NCBI GenBank assembly: GCA_964020155.1
Contig: OZ026550.1
Coordinates: forward strand, 4,689,852 to 4,753,851
Direction of reading: 5' to 3'
DNA from: Chondrilla cf. caribensis
Lineage: Eukaryota; Porifera; Demospongiae; Chondrillida; Chondrillidae
Length of the DNA: 64,000 nt
Below, in pieces: positions 38,330-51,564 of the stretch (its first letter is position 1; the number at the start of each line of letters is the position of its first letter). A model generated the notes under the pieces. The model was not told where the DNA came from, did no database searches, and was given only the letters and a program-made list of their open reading frames with translations. The position numbers and the translations under genes are program-made.

Positions 38330-41300
38330 ATGTCAAAACACAACATAAGTACAATGTCTTAAGATACAGAGTAGCTGCAAACAACACACACAGATGAGCA
38401 CAGTTACTGGTATACTCATCCAGTGAGGTATGTACCTGCATAATATAAAGTAGACATCACATGAACAATGAACTCAACAGGTTCACTCTAGAACTGGAGA
38501 GGCATAGACAATACCAACAGCAGGTAACTTACCATCAGAGCAGACGTTGGTCACCAGTCCACTGGTGGAGATGGAGAAGGTGGAGTTTGAGAGGGGCACT
38601 CCAGATCATCCTCCAGAGGAGATCACAGATCTAGTGGACGTACAGAATGGGATGTAGTGAGGAGGGTAGGTGAAGAACTGGGAATATCACCTACATGAAC
38701 ATGTGTGGGCAGAGTTGTATGGTTATGTGGAGCTGAAACAGAGCACACAACATCCAAAACCACACAAGTACATAGCACACAGTACACAGTAGACAATAGT
38801 GAAGAGTGTCTATACACTACTGTATGCGAAGCAGCCAATTGTCTACAGCAGGCAACCTCTCCTGGTCTCCTTGTCTCAGCAGGGATGTTTAGTTAACACC
38901 TTTCGGGGGTTGAAGTGCTGACCAAGCATCCCAAAGTGTAGAACATGAGAGAGTGGGTCAGTGTGTATCAGTTTCTATACATGTGGCATTAGATGCCATT
39001 GGCCGATTGGTCGCGTACATGCATATGTGTGCTTATGTGCATGTGTATGTACACGTACATGTATGTGTATGCACATGTTTTGTATGTACATGTATTTGTG
39101 TGTACACGTACATGCATGTGTATGTACATGTATGTGTGTGTACTACATGTATGTGTATGTACATGTATGTGTTTGTACATATATGTGTGTTTACATGTAT
39201 GTGTTTGTACATGTGTGTGTACATGTATGTGCGTGTATACTTAAAGAGATGATGTTGAAACAGAGTGGAAAACTGTAGATTATGCAACTTTGGTAGATTG
39301 CTTGCTACACATGCTATTACACTTTTGGCAGAAAAACATACAATAAAAACCATTGTCTCCAACATTATACAGTGCCAGCCAAAAGAAACGGAACGATTGT
39401 CACCAGGTGCGAAAATGGCGTCGTTCTGGAAGGATAAAGATTTGCCTAGAATTGCTACTGTGAACGCTTATGTCTCTGTTTCGTCGATGGATAGGTGAAT
39501 ATAGTACTATTTTCGCCGTTCGTTCAGAAATTTTCGTTTCCAAGCTTCGTTGCGATTTCGGCACTGAACAATGTTGACCTACACGTTAGTCGACAAACAC
39601 GGGCCGATGGAGCTACGGCGAAGCTACAGAGAGGTGGATTTCTTCACAATTACAAATCGACACACATTTCAGAGCTCTATAGAAACTAAGAAAACTAAAA
39701 ACTTCCTGAAAACATCTAAACCATAGGCTCTTTTTAGCCGCGAATCGGTGTTATTCCAATTACCGAGTTGAAGTGTTAACAACAATTGGAGTCTGCACTA
39801 CCTGCTATAACAGAAGTTGAAGAATTAGAGATTAGTACACTTCAGTTAAAACTAAAAAACAATAATAAAAACACATTTGGCTTTTAGTGCATGTCACGAA
39901 GGAAAAATCTGAAGAAGAATCCTTTCTTCCGTTTTTTAAATTCTCCGAACAGAGACGGCGAGGCTCCAAAGCACCTTCAACACCCTCCTAATCCCAATCC
40001 TATTGCAAGCCTAGACTACAACATCTTTCTTGACCTTCATAACCAAGTGTAGAGCTGGTCGGACAAACATAGAAATTAGATTATCGCATTTGAAGCGCTA
40101 TACCTATCGATGTATTATTCGTAAGTGTTTCACGTGTTCCCGTATTCAGAAAATCCACAGTGGATACCGCAGTTGATTATCTAAACCCAAATCACGTGAA
40201 ATAATACTCCAAGAGCACGATTATGGCATCATATTAGAAAAATACTTATCCATAACTAGATTTTCAGCTAAAATTCCATTCAACGTACAGGCGGCCATTT
40301 TACCAATTAAGAGCAATCGTTCCGTTTCTTTTGGCTGGCACTGTACATTCTGTTCTTAATGAAGATCTGAGATGTCCTGACCCAAACTGACAGACAAAGA
40401 CACCTGTTATCAGGATGAACCATAAGAACTTGTCTTCATGTGTGAAATTATTGATGAATTTTCCTTCACTTGTACTCACTGGAAGACTTTGTCCAATATT
40501 GAACAGATCAATCAATTTTACCGGACATGAATTGTGTGAATATTGGGAAGATAGGCAAAAGTATAAACTTTATAGTACGTATGGCTTCCTTATCATCAAC
40601 TAATGATTTGATGCTCTTCATTTGAAGTCAGTAGCTTAATACTTTTTGAGATCTGAGTGTCTGATAATTGATACATTCCATTATTGACAGACAAGGTTCA
40701 CTCCATACAGGCGTATACACACACCAAAGCCTACCATTATTCTACATATAAATATTCCCACACATACAACCACTCACAGTATTGACATTACCTCAGGTTA
40801 GTCCCAACTGCCCATGACCTCTAGGAGTGTTAGTTGTCTATTTTCAGATATCATCCTACCTTCACAGCATATTATAGATCTGGTCACAACACCAACCTTC
40901 ATACCCAGGTTGAACTGGACGTGCACACACTTCACAGACAAGTATACAGGATACAGTACAGGACATGGAATATAGACCACACCAGACACAGTGCTTATCA
41001 ATGTCTGCTGGTCCCTGTCACTTACACACACTCTCACTCACACCACTCACTGCCTCTGGGTTGGTGCTACACTGAGACCTCTTACACTGTCTTCTCAGAC
41101 ACATCTCCTCCACCAACTGACCTCTCGATACTGACAAGTGTAGTCACAAGTGTGGGGACTCTCCTCATCCTCAGAGTCTACCAACCACTTTGTCAGGAGT
41201 TATCACAGATGACCTGACCCGATCTCCACTCCAGTGTTCAGTGAATGATACTTTCCAGGAACTGTCCTAACAAACAGTGCAGACACCATATGAAGCTAAT

Positions 41301-42680
41301 GTACAGTGAGGTGGGTACTAGACAGGGTAGGAATAGATGACTTGGGGTAGGTATCTATGTACGGACTACACACACACTCCACAATCAACCAGTTCACACT
41401 ATGCTATGGAGGACCAGTTCTCACTGAGGAAAAAGAGAAGGAGTGGAGTAAGCAAGGTTGTCAGAGAAAGAAGGTGAACTGAAAATAGGATAGAATATAT
41501 GTCCTTAAAAGAGAAAACAAAAATAGAACAATAACACATGGTCAAAACAATGTGTGGGCGGATCGCCATCATGGTTAGGGAAGTATCAAAATATCTACAA
41601 TATCACCAATATTCATGAGTGGACTGTCCCACCACACCACTTCCACCACCAGGATGGAGTATACCTCCTTAACAATACACTGCACTCAATGGCACAGGAT
41701 CAAATCAACATCAGACTCTATACACTACTAGCTGTGGTATACAGTCACCTCCTCTATTTGATGGGGGATGGTTGAAGAATGCATGGACAGTATAGAGACC
41801 GACAGGAGATAGTTAGACTACAGATAATTCTACTGCATGACTGGCTGCAACTTTATAGGTGGATTGGTACACACGTGCACTTCAGACCTCACTTCCTTCA
41901 ACATGGTTATCACTTGGGTGAGGAATACAGTCCAACAAATTACACTGTCTTACTATAGCTACATGTACACGTACTAGTTTAGGATTAGAAGAGACTGAGT
42001 GGTCGTGATCGATGTGATAGGCAAGTAGAGAAGAGGACGGCTGATGGGGAATGTGTTGCAAGTCATTCGATATAGCTATAGGTCGGTATGTTGATAGGAG
42101 TTGTGGCAGTATAACTACATGTACACGTACTAGCTGGTAGAGGGATAGGGAATACAGAAGACTACCTGATATATAGCTATACGTAAGTGTACTCCACCAT
42201 ATAGTGCACATAAGTGGTGATGATGCCTCACCTCTTGACATAACTCTCCTTGTCTATACACGTTTCTTCACAATATATGGTTCGAACGAGAGAAATGGAA
42301 GTTCTTGACAAAACTTCGAAGAAGCGATGGACAAGCACTTCAATGACGTCATCAAACAATAAGCACCCACGTTTACTTTATAAGGTCTGTACATTTGGAA
42401 CTATGACAGTGAATGGATTCCAGGGGATCAAAATTTAATGAAGGCATTATGACGTCATCAAGAAGAGTGGTCACTATAGACATCTGATCATAGAAGTCAT
42501 CATTATTGAATATTTTCATTCAAAATATATTAATACATTTACAGTGACAAAAATACAACAATAATTTCACATGTCACAATAATGTTTGAAAAGGTACGAT
42601 TGGAATAGAAACAGTGTTGCAAGTACATGTACATAAAGGGTGTCATTCAAAGTATCCTAGGACACACTGAAGACAGACTG
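38330..42680. repeat. Cassette spacer A/B (segmental duplication)
   Basis: 38,330-38,995 matches 48,170-48,755. 39,250-39,369 plus 40,344-41,790 matches 49,620-50,960 and, with a large deletion, 58,980-59,790. 41,990-42,480 matches 30,830-31,330, 51,010-51,420 and 60,030-60,490. No gene is secure inside; short shared open frames are discussed in the findings. Confidence 0.8.
39370..40343. mobile_element. Tc1/mariner-type element with TA target duplication
   Basis: The 974-bp element begins CAGTGCCAGCCAAAAGAAAC and ends with the inverse of the same sequence; about 30 bases match at the two ends. TA flanks both sides. The paralogous spacer at about 49,744 has a single TA with the same flanks and no insert. 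The interior has no long open frame, so it is a dead or non-autonomous copy; I did not find clear transposase motifs. Confidence 0.85.
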
Positions 42681-42688
42681 ATTGAGAA

Positions 42689-45600
42689 TTAAAACACTTT
42701 AATACGATGGTTAACACTATCAGCAATGTAAATCAAACCATCACTGTCTACTGATACACCAATGGGACCAGTAAATTGTCCTAATTTACTACCATGTTCT
42801 CCAAATACATGGACTAAGTCACCTCCAGTGGTGTATATCATGACTTTGTGATACTCCCATGAACTAACAATAAGATGTCCACAATCAGTGACATCTATAC
42901 AGTATGGCTTGTAAGTAGTGGTGAACTTTCTAATGAATTTACCATTTTTACCATACACACAAATTCTACTATTACGAACATCAGTGATGTAGAGGGAGCC
43001 ATCTCTGGCAAAACATAGGTCTCTAGGCCAATCAAAACACTCATCACCACTACCATGTGAACCAAAAGAAAACAGAAACCTTCCATTTACATCAAAAACA
43101 CAAACACAGTAATTGCCAGCATCACAAACATAAATGTATCCATCCGGACTGATAGTGATACCATGGGGTCTGAATGTGGTACTTCCTCGGTCTATTGTAT
43201 GAACATGTCGTCCTTGTATGGTGAACATTTTAATATTATTATTGAATGTGTCTGATGCTAAAATGTGTTCTTGGTCATAGAATGCGACACCAAACAGATA
43301 ATCACCAAGTTGACCCTTTCCTATGGTGTGCAGTAGGTCAGTGCTACTCCAGTAATATACTTTGATTTTACTAGGAATACCAACAGCAATGTACAAACAC
43401 CCTTTTGTAGCTACAGCCTGACACTGGCGACTACATTTCATTATCTTCTGACACTTCATATCTTTCCAGTTCCTTGGTGGCTTCTTCACAACCTGAAGGA
43501 AATAAACAAAATTAATACTACTAGACAGCTGATGATCATCAGTGGGGGCTAGCCTGAACTTATACGGTGGCAATGGTTGCAGGAATTAGCATTAGCAAGT
43601 ATATATGAAAGTACTGAATATATATAACACTAATGAAAGCCAGGTCAGAAACATACAAAGCGGTGGAACAACGAGGTGGAGTCTGCGATCAGGAAGAAGC
43701 TGTTGCATAGGATGCTGCTGCAACACCACACCGCAGAAAGGGAAGAAGGGTACAGGGAAGCAAAAGCAGAAGCAAAACGTGTGGTGCAAAAGGCCAAAAA
43801 TGATAAATGGATGACCCTGGGTGAAAGAATGGAGAAAAGCTCTACGGTGAACCAGAGGGAGTTCTGGAGGTGGGTGAGAACTAGTAGAGAAGGTGACGAA
43901 GGAACTTGCATTAGACTGAAGGACAGTGCAGATGAGGTCATAACTGAAGAGGGGGGAATATTGAATAGGTGGAAGGAGCACTTTGAGGGTCTCCTCGGGA
44001 GTGCAACTACACAGAACCTAGAAGAGTAAAATGAGGGGGCCAGGAGTGAGGAAGATGAAGACATTAATGTAGAGTAGGTGTAGAAGGATATTCAAATATT
44101 GAAAGGAGGAAAAGCAACGGGAGTGTGTGGTGAAATGCTTAAGGCTGGTGGAGAGGCAGTATAGTGAGATGGATGACTGAGTTGTGTAGAATGGTGTGGA
44201 GAAAGGGGCAAGGCACCACTAGAATGGAGAAAAGCTATCATAATGCCCCTGCAGAAGAAATGAAGCAAGCAGGAATGCCGGATCGAACTACTGGGAGATC
44301 AGTCTCCTAAGTGTCCTAGGGAAAGTCTATGCTAAAGTGATAAATGAGAAAGTGAAGAGGAGAATCAATGGCAGTACACATTACATGATACATAATACGT
44401 ATTCACACAATTGCAAGACACAAGGTACCTTCTCCTTAGGTATGGACATTCACCATATTCAGTATGTACTACATTACATCATCATAGGACCATTCACATA
44501 CATTACATACAAGTACACATTATACACAACAACATGTCAACAACAGGTCAAAACAAGGAGACACATGTAGTTGTGTCTGGTTGATGATACTACGTACGTC
44601 GAGCACATAAGGGGACACATGAGAATGAGCTGTACATGCAGTAGTTACATACTGTGGAACCTAGTATGGCTGCACATACATTTCAGCTAGTGGTGCGCGA
44701 TTAAATCGATTATCCGATTAATCAATGGTCTATGTAGCATCGATACCGTAATCGCAAGGGATATCCCATGATCAATATTAATCGACTATAGTGATTGTAC
44801 AATCATGGCCTGGCTAGCAAGTCTGCTAAACTCGTTCCCGAATGGCTGAACGCGGATAAAACTTCGTTGGAAAAGCAAATCTACTTCCCCTAAAAATAGT
44901 ACTAGCAAGGTTTAGCAGTTTTTTGGATTTCGGCACGATGACAATATCAAAGATTATAGCCACGTAAGTCTGATATGAAGCTATTTCCACGTACATACTA
45001 CGCACGTGGAAATAGCTTCGTATCAGACTTCGTATCAGACTTAGTACACTGAGTACTGTATTTCGCATCATACGTCTGGTGCACTATAGTACTTCACTAC
45101 TTTGAATATGACCTACTGTTTCTTCCACCTTTAATCTGCGTTGTTTTTAGGTTATTTGCGCTATTCCTGATTGTGGCACAGTCAAAGTATTGTGGTAATA
45201 CTACCAGCCTTGCTTCACACTTAAAATCACAACACCTCCAAGAATACCTAAAGGCAGGCTTTATAGCAGTACTGTCACTTGCAAAAAGGTGGCTGTGCAT
45301 ACCTGCTACCAGTACACCTTCTGAACAACTGGTCTGGAAATATTATTAATACTAAACATACTGCATTAGATTCAGAAAATGCATCTATGTGGTGTTTTCT
45401 TGCTGAAAACTTGTGATAAGTTGTATACTTTGCTGTGTTCAATATGGAATATTATTACTTAATCGTGTTTGCCAATTAATCGATTAATTGTGATACTTCT
45501 ATAGCAATAATCGCAACAATCGTGATGCCAGTTTTTTAATAATCACACACCCCTAATTTCAGCACATGAGTGTGATGTAGTTTGTGGAGAAATTGTTACA

Positions 45601-46903
45601 ACTCCACCAACCAGTGGCAACGTCACAGTGACTATGGTAAATTGGGTGAGACTATGTAAGACAAACCATTGAGTGAAGGAAAGAGATAATGAATTGTGAT
45701 GTAGGGTTTGATGGAAGATAAGGATACAAATAAATATGAACAACTCACTAGTTTAGCAGGCAATGAGCGACTACTTTCTCGTTGAAGCTGATCTCGTTCA
45801 CGACGAAGTTGATCACGTTCTTGTTGAAACTGGTGGTTTTCTTGAAACAGTACGGCATACTGACGACTACTTTCTTTGTCTTTACGTTGCAGTTCACTAT
45901 CTTTCTGTCTGAGCTGACAGTCCTTTTCACGAAGCTGCTCATCTTTTAGCCGAAGATCCCGATGCAATTGAGGGATAACTGTAGAGTCTTCAACTCTTCT
46001 AGGATGAGATTCCTCGATCCCTCTCATCTGGGTCACTAGCTGGATGCTGGTTGGACGCATGGTGGGATCATTCTGGAGACAAGGACCAACAATAGGAAGA
46101 AATAGTTCGTTTTCCTTTGGAGTGAAGAGAACCAGGTACTGTTGACGACGCTGGAGCTCACTAAAACCAATTATCTCTCCTCTTTCAAGTGCAGTGGGTG
46201 GACCTGGCTCGGGCCAGTCATGGATCACCGTGGTGACAATCACATTCCCATAAGAGAACACATCCAACTTCTCATCATACCTTGGAGGGCTTTGAAGAGC
46301 CTCCGGAGGCATGAACGCATGTGTACCTTTAACTGAAGATTTACGGCTCATCCTTGAAGGATCCATGGCTCGAGTCATACCAAAGTCTGTCACTTTGGCT
46401 TGCAAGGAGACCTCATTTAGTAGGACGTTGTTGGGACTGAGGTCGTGGTGAACAAGGGGTGGACTGCGACTGTGGAGGTAGCTTAGAGCTTGAGCTACTT
46501 GACGAAGAACGTAGATTTTGTCGGGAAGAACAAAAACTTCTTTGGTGTGGCTCTCCAGATAGCGTCGTAAGCTGGTGTCCATTTTCTCGAGGATTAACGT
46601 CGGGACACGAGATCCCGACAAGAAATACACTCCGAGGAACTGGACGATATGAGGATGGATTAGTTTGGACCACGTTACGCATTCCTTCTCGAAATTATCA
46701 ACAAACCGCTCGGCTCCGCCTGGAGAGTCGTCTTCGAGGAGGATTTCGTGGAGCTGCTTAGCTGCACAAGAGGTACCGACCCAGTTAACTTCTTTTACGA
46801 TGGCGTCCGATCCCTTCCCGAGAATCTTCCCCGTCAACTGGATGCCCGTTATTTCTAAGGAGCCGAACTGTTTGGAGAAGCTCGAAGGTAGGATTGATGC
46901 CAT
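42689..46903 (-). CDS. Kinase / coiled-coil / NHL-propeller protein, copy B (intact)
   Basis: Exon 1 (45749-46903, 385 codons, start MASILPSSFSKQF) and exon 2 (42689-43492) join in phase 0 (652 aa). Kinase motifs are all present: GKGSDAIV, CAAKQLHE, HHDLSPNNVLL, TDFGMTRA, MPPEALQ. It differs from copy A by a shorter coiled coil (four heptads in the first block and two in the second, against six and four) and a diverged linker before it. The propeller exon is complete (PHGITISPDGYIYVCDAGN, IGVSVDSDGLIYIADSVNH). The 2.3-kb intron is larger than in A because it carries a LINE fragment and an hAT element; splice sites match those of A. No frame damage is visible, so I call it functional. Confidence 0.85.
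43633..44373 (+). mobile_element. LINE (non-LTR retrotransposon) fragment in the intron of copy B
   Basis: The plus-strand reading gives RWNNEVESAIRKKLLHRM, VVQKAKNDKWMTLGERME and GILNRWKEHFEGLLG, the linker between endonuclease and reverse transcriptase of CR1/L2/Jockey-like elements. With several stops and shifts it continues as ILKGGKATGVCGEMLKAGGE and KVYAKVINEKVKRRI, the first blocks of the reverse transcriptase. Only the middle of the element is present. It lies antisense to the host gene and replaces part of the intron seen in copies A and C. Confidence 0.75.
44688..45555 (+). mobile_element. hAT transposon, internally deleted, with 8-bp target duplication
   Basis: The 868-bp element starts TAGTGGTGCGCGATTA and ends TAATCACACACCCCTA; the inverted ends match at 13 of 16 bases. 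It is flanked by the direct repeat ATTTCAGC (44680-44687 and 45556-45563). Copy D has one uninterrupted ATTTCAGC at the same place, an empty site. Inside, the plus strand carries a BED-finger remnant (TTSLASHLKSQHLQEY, about 45,200) and a remnant of the C-terminal hAT dimerisation region (PATSTPSEQLVW, about 45,305), with stops. A near-perfect 25-bp inverted repeat (44968-44992, 45004-45028) lies within it. It is non-autonomous. Confidence 0.88.
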
Positions 46904-49900
46904 TCCTGTCGCTATTATAGTAATATTATAATAAACTCATAAGACGAACCTTACTCGAACGATAGCGAGTTAGCAATTACAATACACTGTACTCCCATTT
47001 AGGCACCATGACGTCATTACCGGTTACATACCTTGCCTTATAAGTAAGCTTAGATCGTGACCGCAAGGAAGCTGAAGAAATTCGCGGTTGAGAGGGAATC
47101 CATTCTAGAGGGGCTCGGAATTTTGGCTTCGTTGTAATTGTTGGATGGAATATCTGCTTTGGCCCTTTAAGTTAGTATACCTTAGTGGACCAGACTGTAT
47201 TGAAATTATAATATAACACAGATGATCTACATGTCATATGATGTTAATAGTATTAGACTAAGTGTTATATTGAAATCAAATCTAGTGTATATGTATGTAT
47301 GTGACATTGGCACCCTATAACTAAATGGAATTTGATGTAGTTGAGTGGGCTTAAGGCTGTTATCTACGTACAGCATCCGATGTGCCTTACAGCTTGTGGG
47401 TGCTTATTTACGCTCTGGCTTGCATGGTATTGCGCATGTGGAGTGAACCATTTTAACATGCTGTTACTGTTCACATGACTGTTGGCGATTGGTGATTTAT
47501 TTATTTATTTATTTCTCCACCCATGTGGCATGAAGGGGGTGGGTGCGGGTGCATGTTGGTCCCCAGGTGCTTTGGTTGAATTTGACAGGTGGACTTCCGG
47601 ACTATCACAGAGCATGGTTTTGCAGGAGTGAGCTGGGTGCATTCAGTCACGTGGCACCTGGAGGTGGCCCCAACCCCCCCTTATGTCCAAGAAGGGCTTC
47701 TTCTCTGATCTCCTCTCTGATTACATAGTTACGTGGTTATGTGTGATATAGGTGGGGTCACATAGTCTGTTAGGCATAAGGAGGTGGTTAAGGGTAGTAT
47801 ACCATGTCATGGTCAGAGATAAGGACTTGGGTTCTTCTCCCTTGTGGGTGCTATACTTATGTAGGAGCTAAGGATGTTAGGCATTAAGCAAACAATCAAT
47901 CTGGATACACATTATATAATATTTCTATATTATATAGCTATAAAATTATATTATTATATTATAATTTGTGTATATAATATTATTATGAATAATAGTCTCA
48001 ATCATGAAATCAAACTATTGACCAATACCAATATTCTATGATACTCAAAATTAATAATAATTGACTTAACTTGACTGAAGTCATGTGATCAGCTTTTCAT
48101 TTCTCCAATACAATTATTTTATAGCAAATATATAAATAATGCTAAAAATAAATCTGCATTTGAATGGCTGCAGTAAGTTCAGAACACAACACAAGTACAG
48201 AGTAGCTGCAAACAACACACACATGAGCACAGTTACTGGTATACTCATCCAGTGAGGTATGTACCTGCATAATAAAGTAGACATCACATGAACAATGAAC
48301 TCAACAGGTTCACTCTAGAACTGGAGAGGCATAGACAATACCAACAAAAGGTAACTTACCGTCAGATCATTCTCCAGAGGAGATCACAGATCTAGTGGAC
48401 GTACAGAATGGGATGTAGTGAGGAGGGTAGGTGAAGAACTGGGAATATCACCTACATGAACATGTGTGGGTGGAGTTGTACGGTCGTGTGGGAGCTGAAA
48501 CAGAACACACAATACCCAAAGAACCACACAAGTACACAATACACATTACATAGTAGACAATAGCAAAATGTGCCTATACACCACTTTATGTGAAGCAACC
48601 ACTTGTATAGCAGCAGGCAACCTCTCCTGGTCTCAGCAGGGCAAGTTAACACCTCCAGGGGGTTGAAGTGCTGACCAAGCATCCCAAAGTGTAGAACATG
48701 AGAGAGTGGGTCAGTGTGTATCAGTTTCTATACATGTGGCATTAGATGCACTGGCTGATTAGGAGGGTATGTATGAAACTACATGTGTATGTACATGAAT
48801 GTGTGTGCAAATGTGCATACGTGTGTGTATATGTATTAATGTGTGTATATGCATGTGCGCACACGTTTGAATGTGTGTATATACCTTTACATGAGTGTGC
48901 AAATGTACATGTGTGTGTACATGTGCTATGCATTGTGTCAATGGTAGCGGTCAGTTCTAGAATGGGTGGAGGTGTATATATATACCCTATAGAGATGGTA
49001 ACACAGGTGAGGAATGTAAGTGACAGGCACCAACTACCACAACTTTGAACTGTTATGAGCAAGTTCCTAACCTACAATCACCATTAATTTGACTAACCAT
49101 AAAACAGTACTAATCAGACAAATTTAGTTCATGTACCATTTTAGTACAGGGTACTACATATTGAATACAGTACATTATGGTAGGTATCATCAGTAAAGTT
49201 ACAGGTGTACTTTGAAAGGCCTGCCATTTGTGGTTGCAAGAATGTGAACTTTGAGGATATAATTATATTCATAGTGGAGATAAGCAATCCTATGGTACTC
49301 CCAAACAACTCAGAAATAGACAAATGAGATGATGTTGAAACAGAGTGGAAAACTTCGCTCTTGTACATGAGTTAAAATACGTGATAATGCATGATATATT
49401 TACAATTTGTCATTGCCGACTCCACCTCCCGGTACAAAATTAGGTTCCTAATGAGGCCAGGCCCTTTCTTGCCAGGACAAAGTCCTAATTTCAAATTGGA
49501 GTCGAGAATGTACCATATTCATTTTACTCGCCCCTCAGACAATAAATGTGATACGTAATAGAAGGGTAATAGGTGGGTAGTAACTATAACCAATGGCACT
49601 CCCAAAAAAACTCAGAAATAGACAAATGAGATGATGTTGAAACAGAGTGGAAAACTGTAGACTATGGAAATTTGATAGATTGCTTGCTACACTTTCTATT
49701 ACACTTTTGGCAGGAAAACATACAATAAAACCATTGTTTTCAACGTTATACATTCTGTTCTTAATGACGAACTGAGATGTCCTGACCCAAACTGACAGAC
49801 AAAGACACCTGTTATCAGGATGAACCATAAGAACTTGTCTTCATGTGTGAGATTATTGGTGAATTTTCCTTCACTTGTACTCGACTGGAAGACTTTGTCC

Positions 49901-51564
49901 AATATTGAACAGATCAATCAATTTTACCGGACATGAATTGTGTGAATATTGGGAAGATAGGCAAAAGTGCAAACTTTATAGTACGTATGGCTTCCTTATC
50001 CATCAACTAATAATTTGATGATCTTTATTTGAAGTCAATAGATTAATACTTTTTGAGATCGGAGTGTCTGATAATTGATACATTCGATTATTGACAGACA
50101 AGGTTCACTCCATACAGGTGTACACACACACCAAAGCCTACCATTATTCTACATATAAATATTCCCACACATACAACCACTCACAGTATTGACATTACCT
50201 CAGGTTAGTCCCAACTGCCCATGACCTCTAGGAGTGTTAGTTGTCTATTTTCAGATATCATCCTACCTTCACAGCATATTATAGATCCGGTCACAACACC
50301 AACCTTCATACCCAGGTTGAACTGGACGTGCACACACTTCACAGACAAGTATACAGGATACAGTACAGGACATGGAATATAGACCACACCAGACACAGTG
50401 CTTATCAATGTCTGCTGGTCCCTGTCACTTACACACACTCACTCACACCACTCACTGCCTCTGGGTTGGTGCTACATTGAGACCTCTTCCACTGTCTTCT
50501 CAGACATCTCTCCTCCACCAACTGACCTCTTGATACTGACAAGTGTAGTCACAAGTGTGGGGACTCTCCTCATCCTCAGAGTCTACCAACCACTTTGTCA
50601 GGAGTTATCACAGATGACCTGACCCAATCTCCACTCGAGTGTTCAGTGAATGATACTTTCCAGGAACTGTCCTAACAAACAGTGCAGACACCATATGAAG
50701 CTAATGTACAGTGAGGTGGGTACTAGACAGGGTAGGAATAGATGACTTGGGGTAGGTATCTATGTACGGACTACACACACACTCCACAATCAACCAGTTC
50801 ACACTATGCTATGGAGGACCAGTTCTCACTGAGGAAAAAGAGGAGAAGTTGAGTAAGCAAGGTTGTCAGAGAAAGAAGGTGAACTGAAAACATGGTCACA
50901 ACAATGTTCGGGCGAATTACCATCATGGTTAGGTCACAGGAAGGATCAAATTATCTACAACATTGCCAATATTCATGAGTGGACTGTCCCACCACACCAC
51001 CGAGGATATATAGGTCGTTATGTTGATAGGAGTTGTGGCGGTATAACTACATGCACACGTACTAGCTGGTAGAGAGATAGGGAATACAGAAGACTACCTG
51101 ATGCCTTACCTTTTGACATAACTTTTCTCGTTTATATACGCTTCTTCGCATTATACGACGCGGTTCGAACGAGAGAAATGGAAGTTCTTTACAAAACTCA
51201 AGCTTCGAAGTAGCTTTGGACACGTGCTTCAATGACGTCATCAAACAATAAGCGCCCACGTTTACCTTATAAGGTCTGTACATTGGGACTATGACAGTGG
51301 ATGGATTCCAGGGGATCAAATGACGATATTATGACGTGATCAAGAAACGTGGTCACAATCCACATCTGTGACCATAGAGGTGGACTCATACGACATGAAA
51401 TCAAATCATCATTATTGAATAGTTTTATTCAAAAATACAACAATAATTTCACACGTCACAATAATGTTTGAAAAGGTACAATTAGAATAGAAAACATGTT
51501 ACAAGTACATGTACATAAAGAGTGTCATTCAAAGTATCTGAGGACACACTGAAGACATTGATAG
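46904..51564. repeat. Cassette spacer B/C (segmental duplication)
   Basis: 46,904-48,150 is mostly unique (with a SINE-like block at 47,470). 48,170-50,960 is the counterpart of 38,330-41,500 without the mariner insertion. GATGATGTTGAAACAGAGTG occurs twice (49,330 and 49,632), showing a further small duplication. No secure gene. Confidence 0.75.
47470..47880 (+). repeat. SINE-like dispersed repeat (tentative)
   Basis: Starts with TTTATTTATTTATTTCTCC. Near 47,770-47,850 there is a tRNA-like stretch with GGTGGTTAAGGGTAG and a B-box-like GGGTTCTTCTCCC. It differs in GC content from its surroundings and is absent from the matching spacer after copy A. No proof of a full tRNA-derived structure. 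Confidence 0.3.

Noticed and set aside
46413..46761. Frames overlapping the kinase exons on both strands (also 34,552-34,740 and 62,985-63,525)
   Set aside because: Shadow frames of the kinase coding sequence, shared only because the exons are duplicated.
48742..49062. Frames rich in His-Thr and Cys-Val near 48,750 and 38,960
   Set aside because: Degenerate ATGTGTGTAC tracts; the two copies differ in sequence and length.
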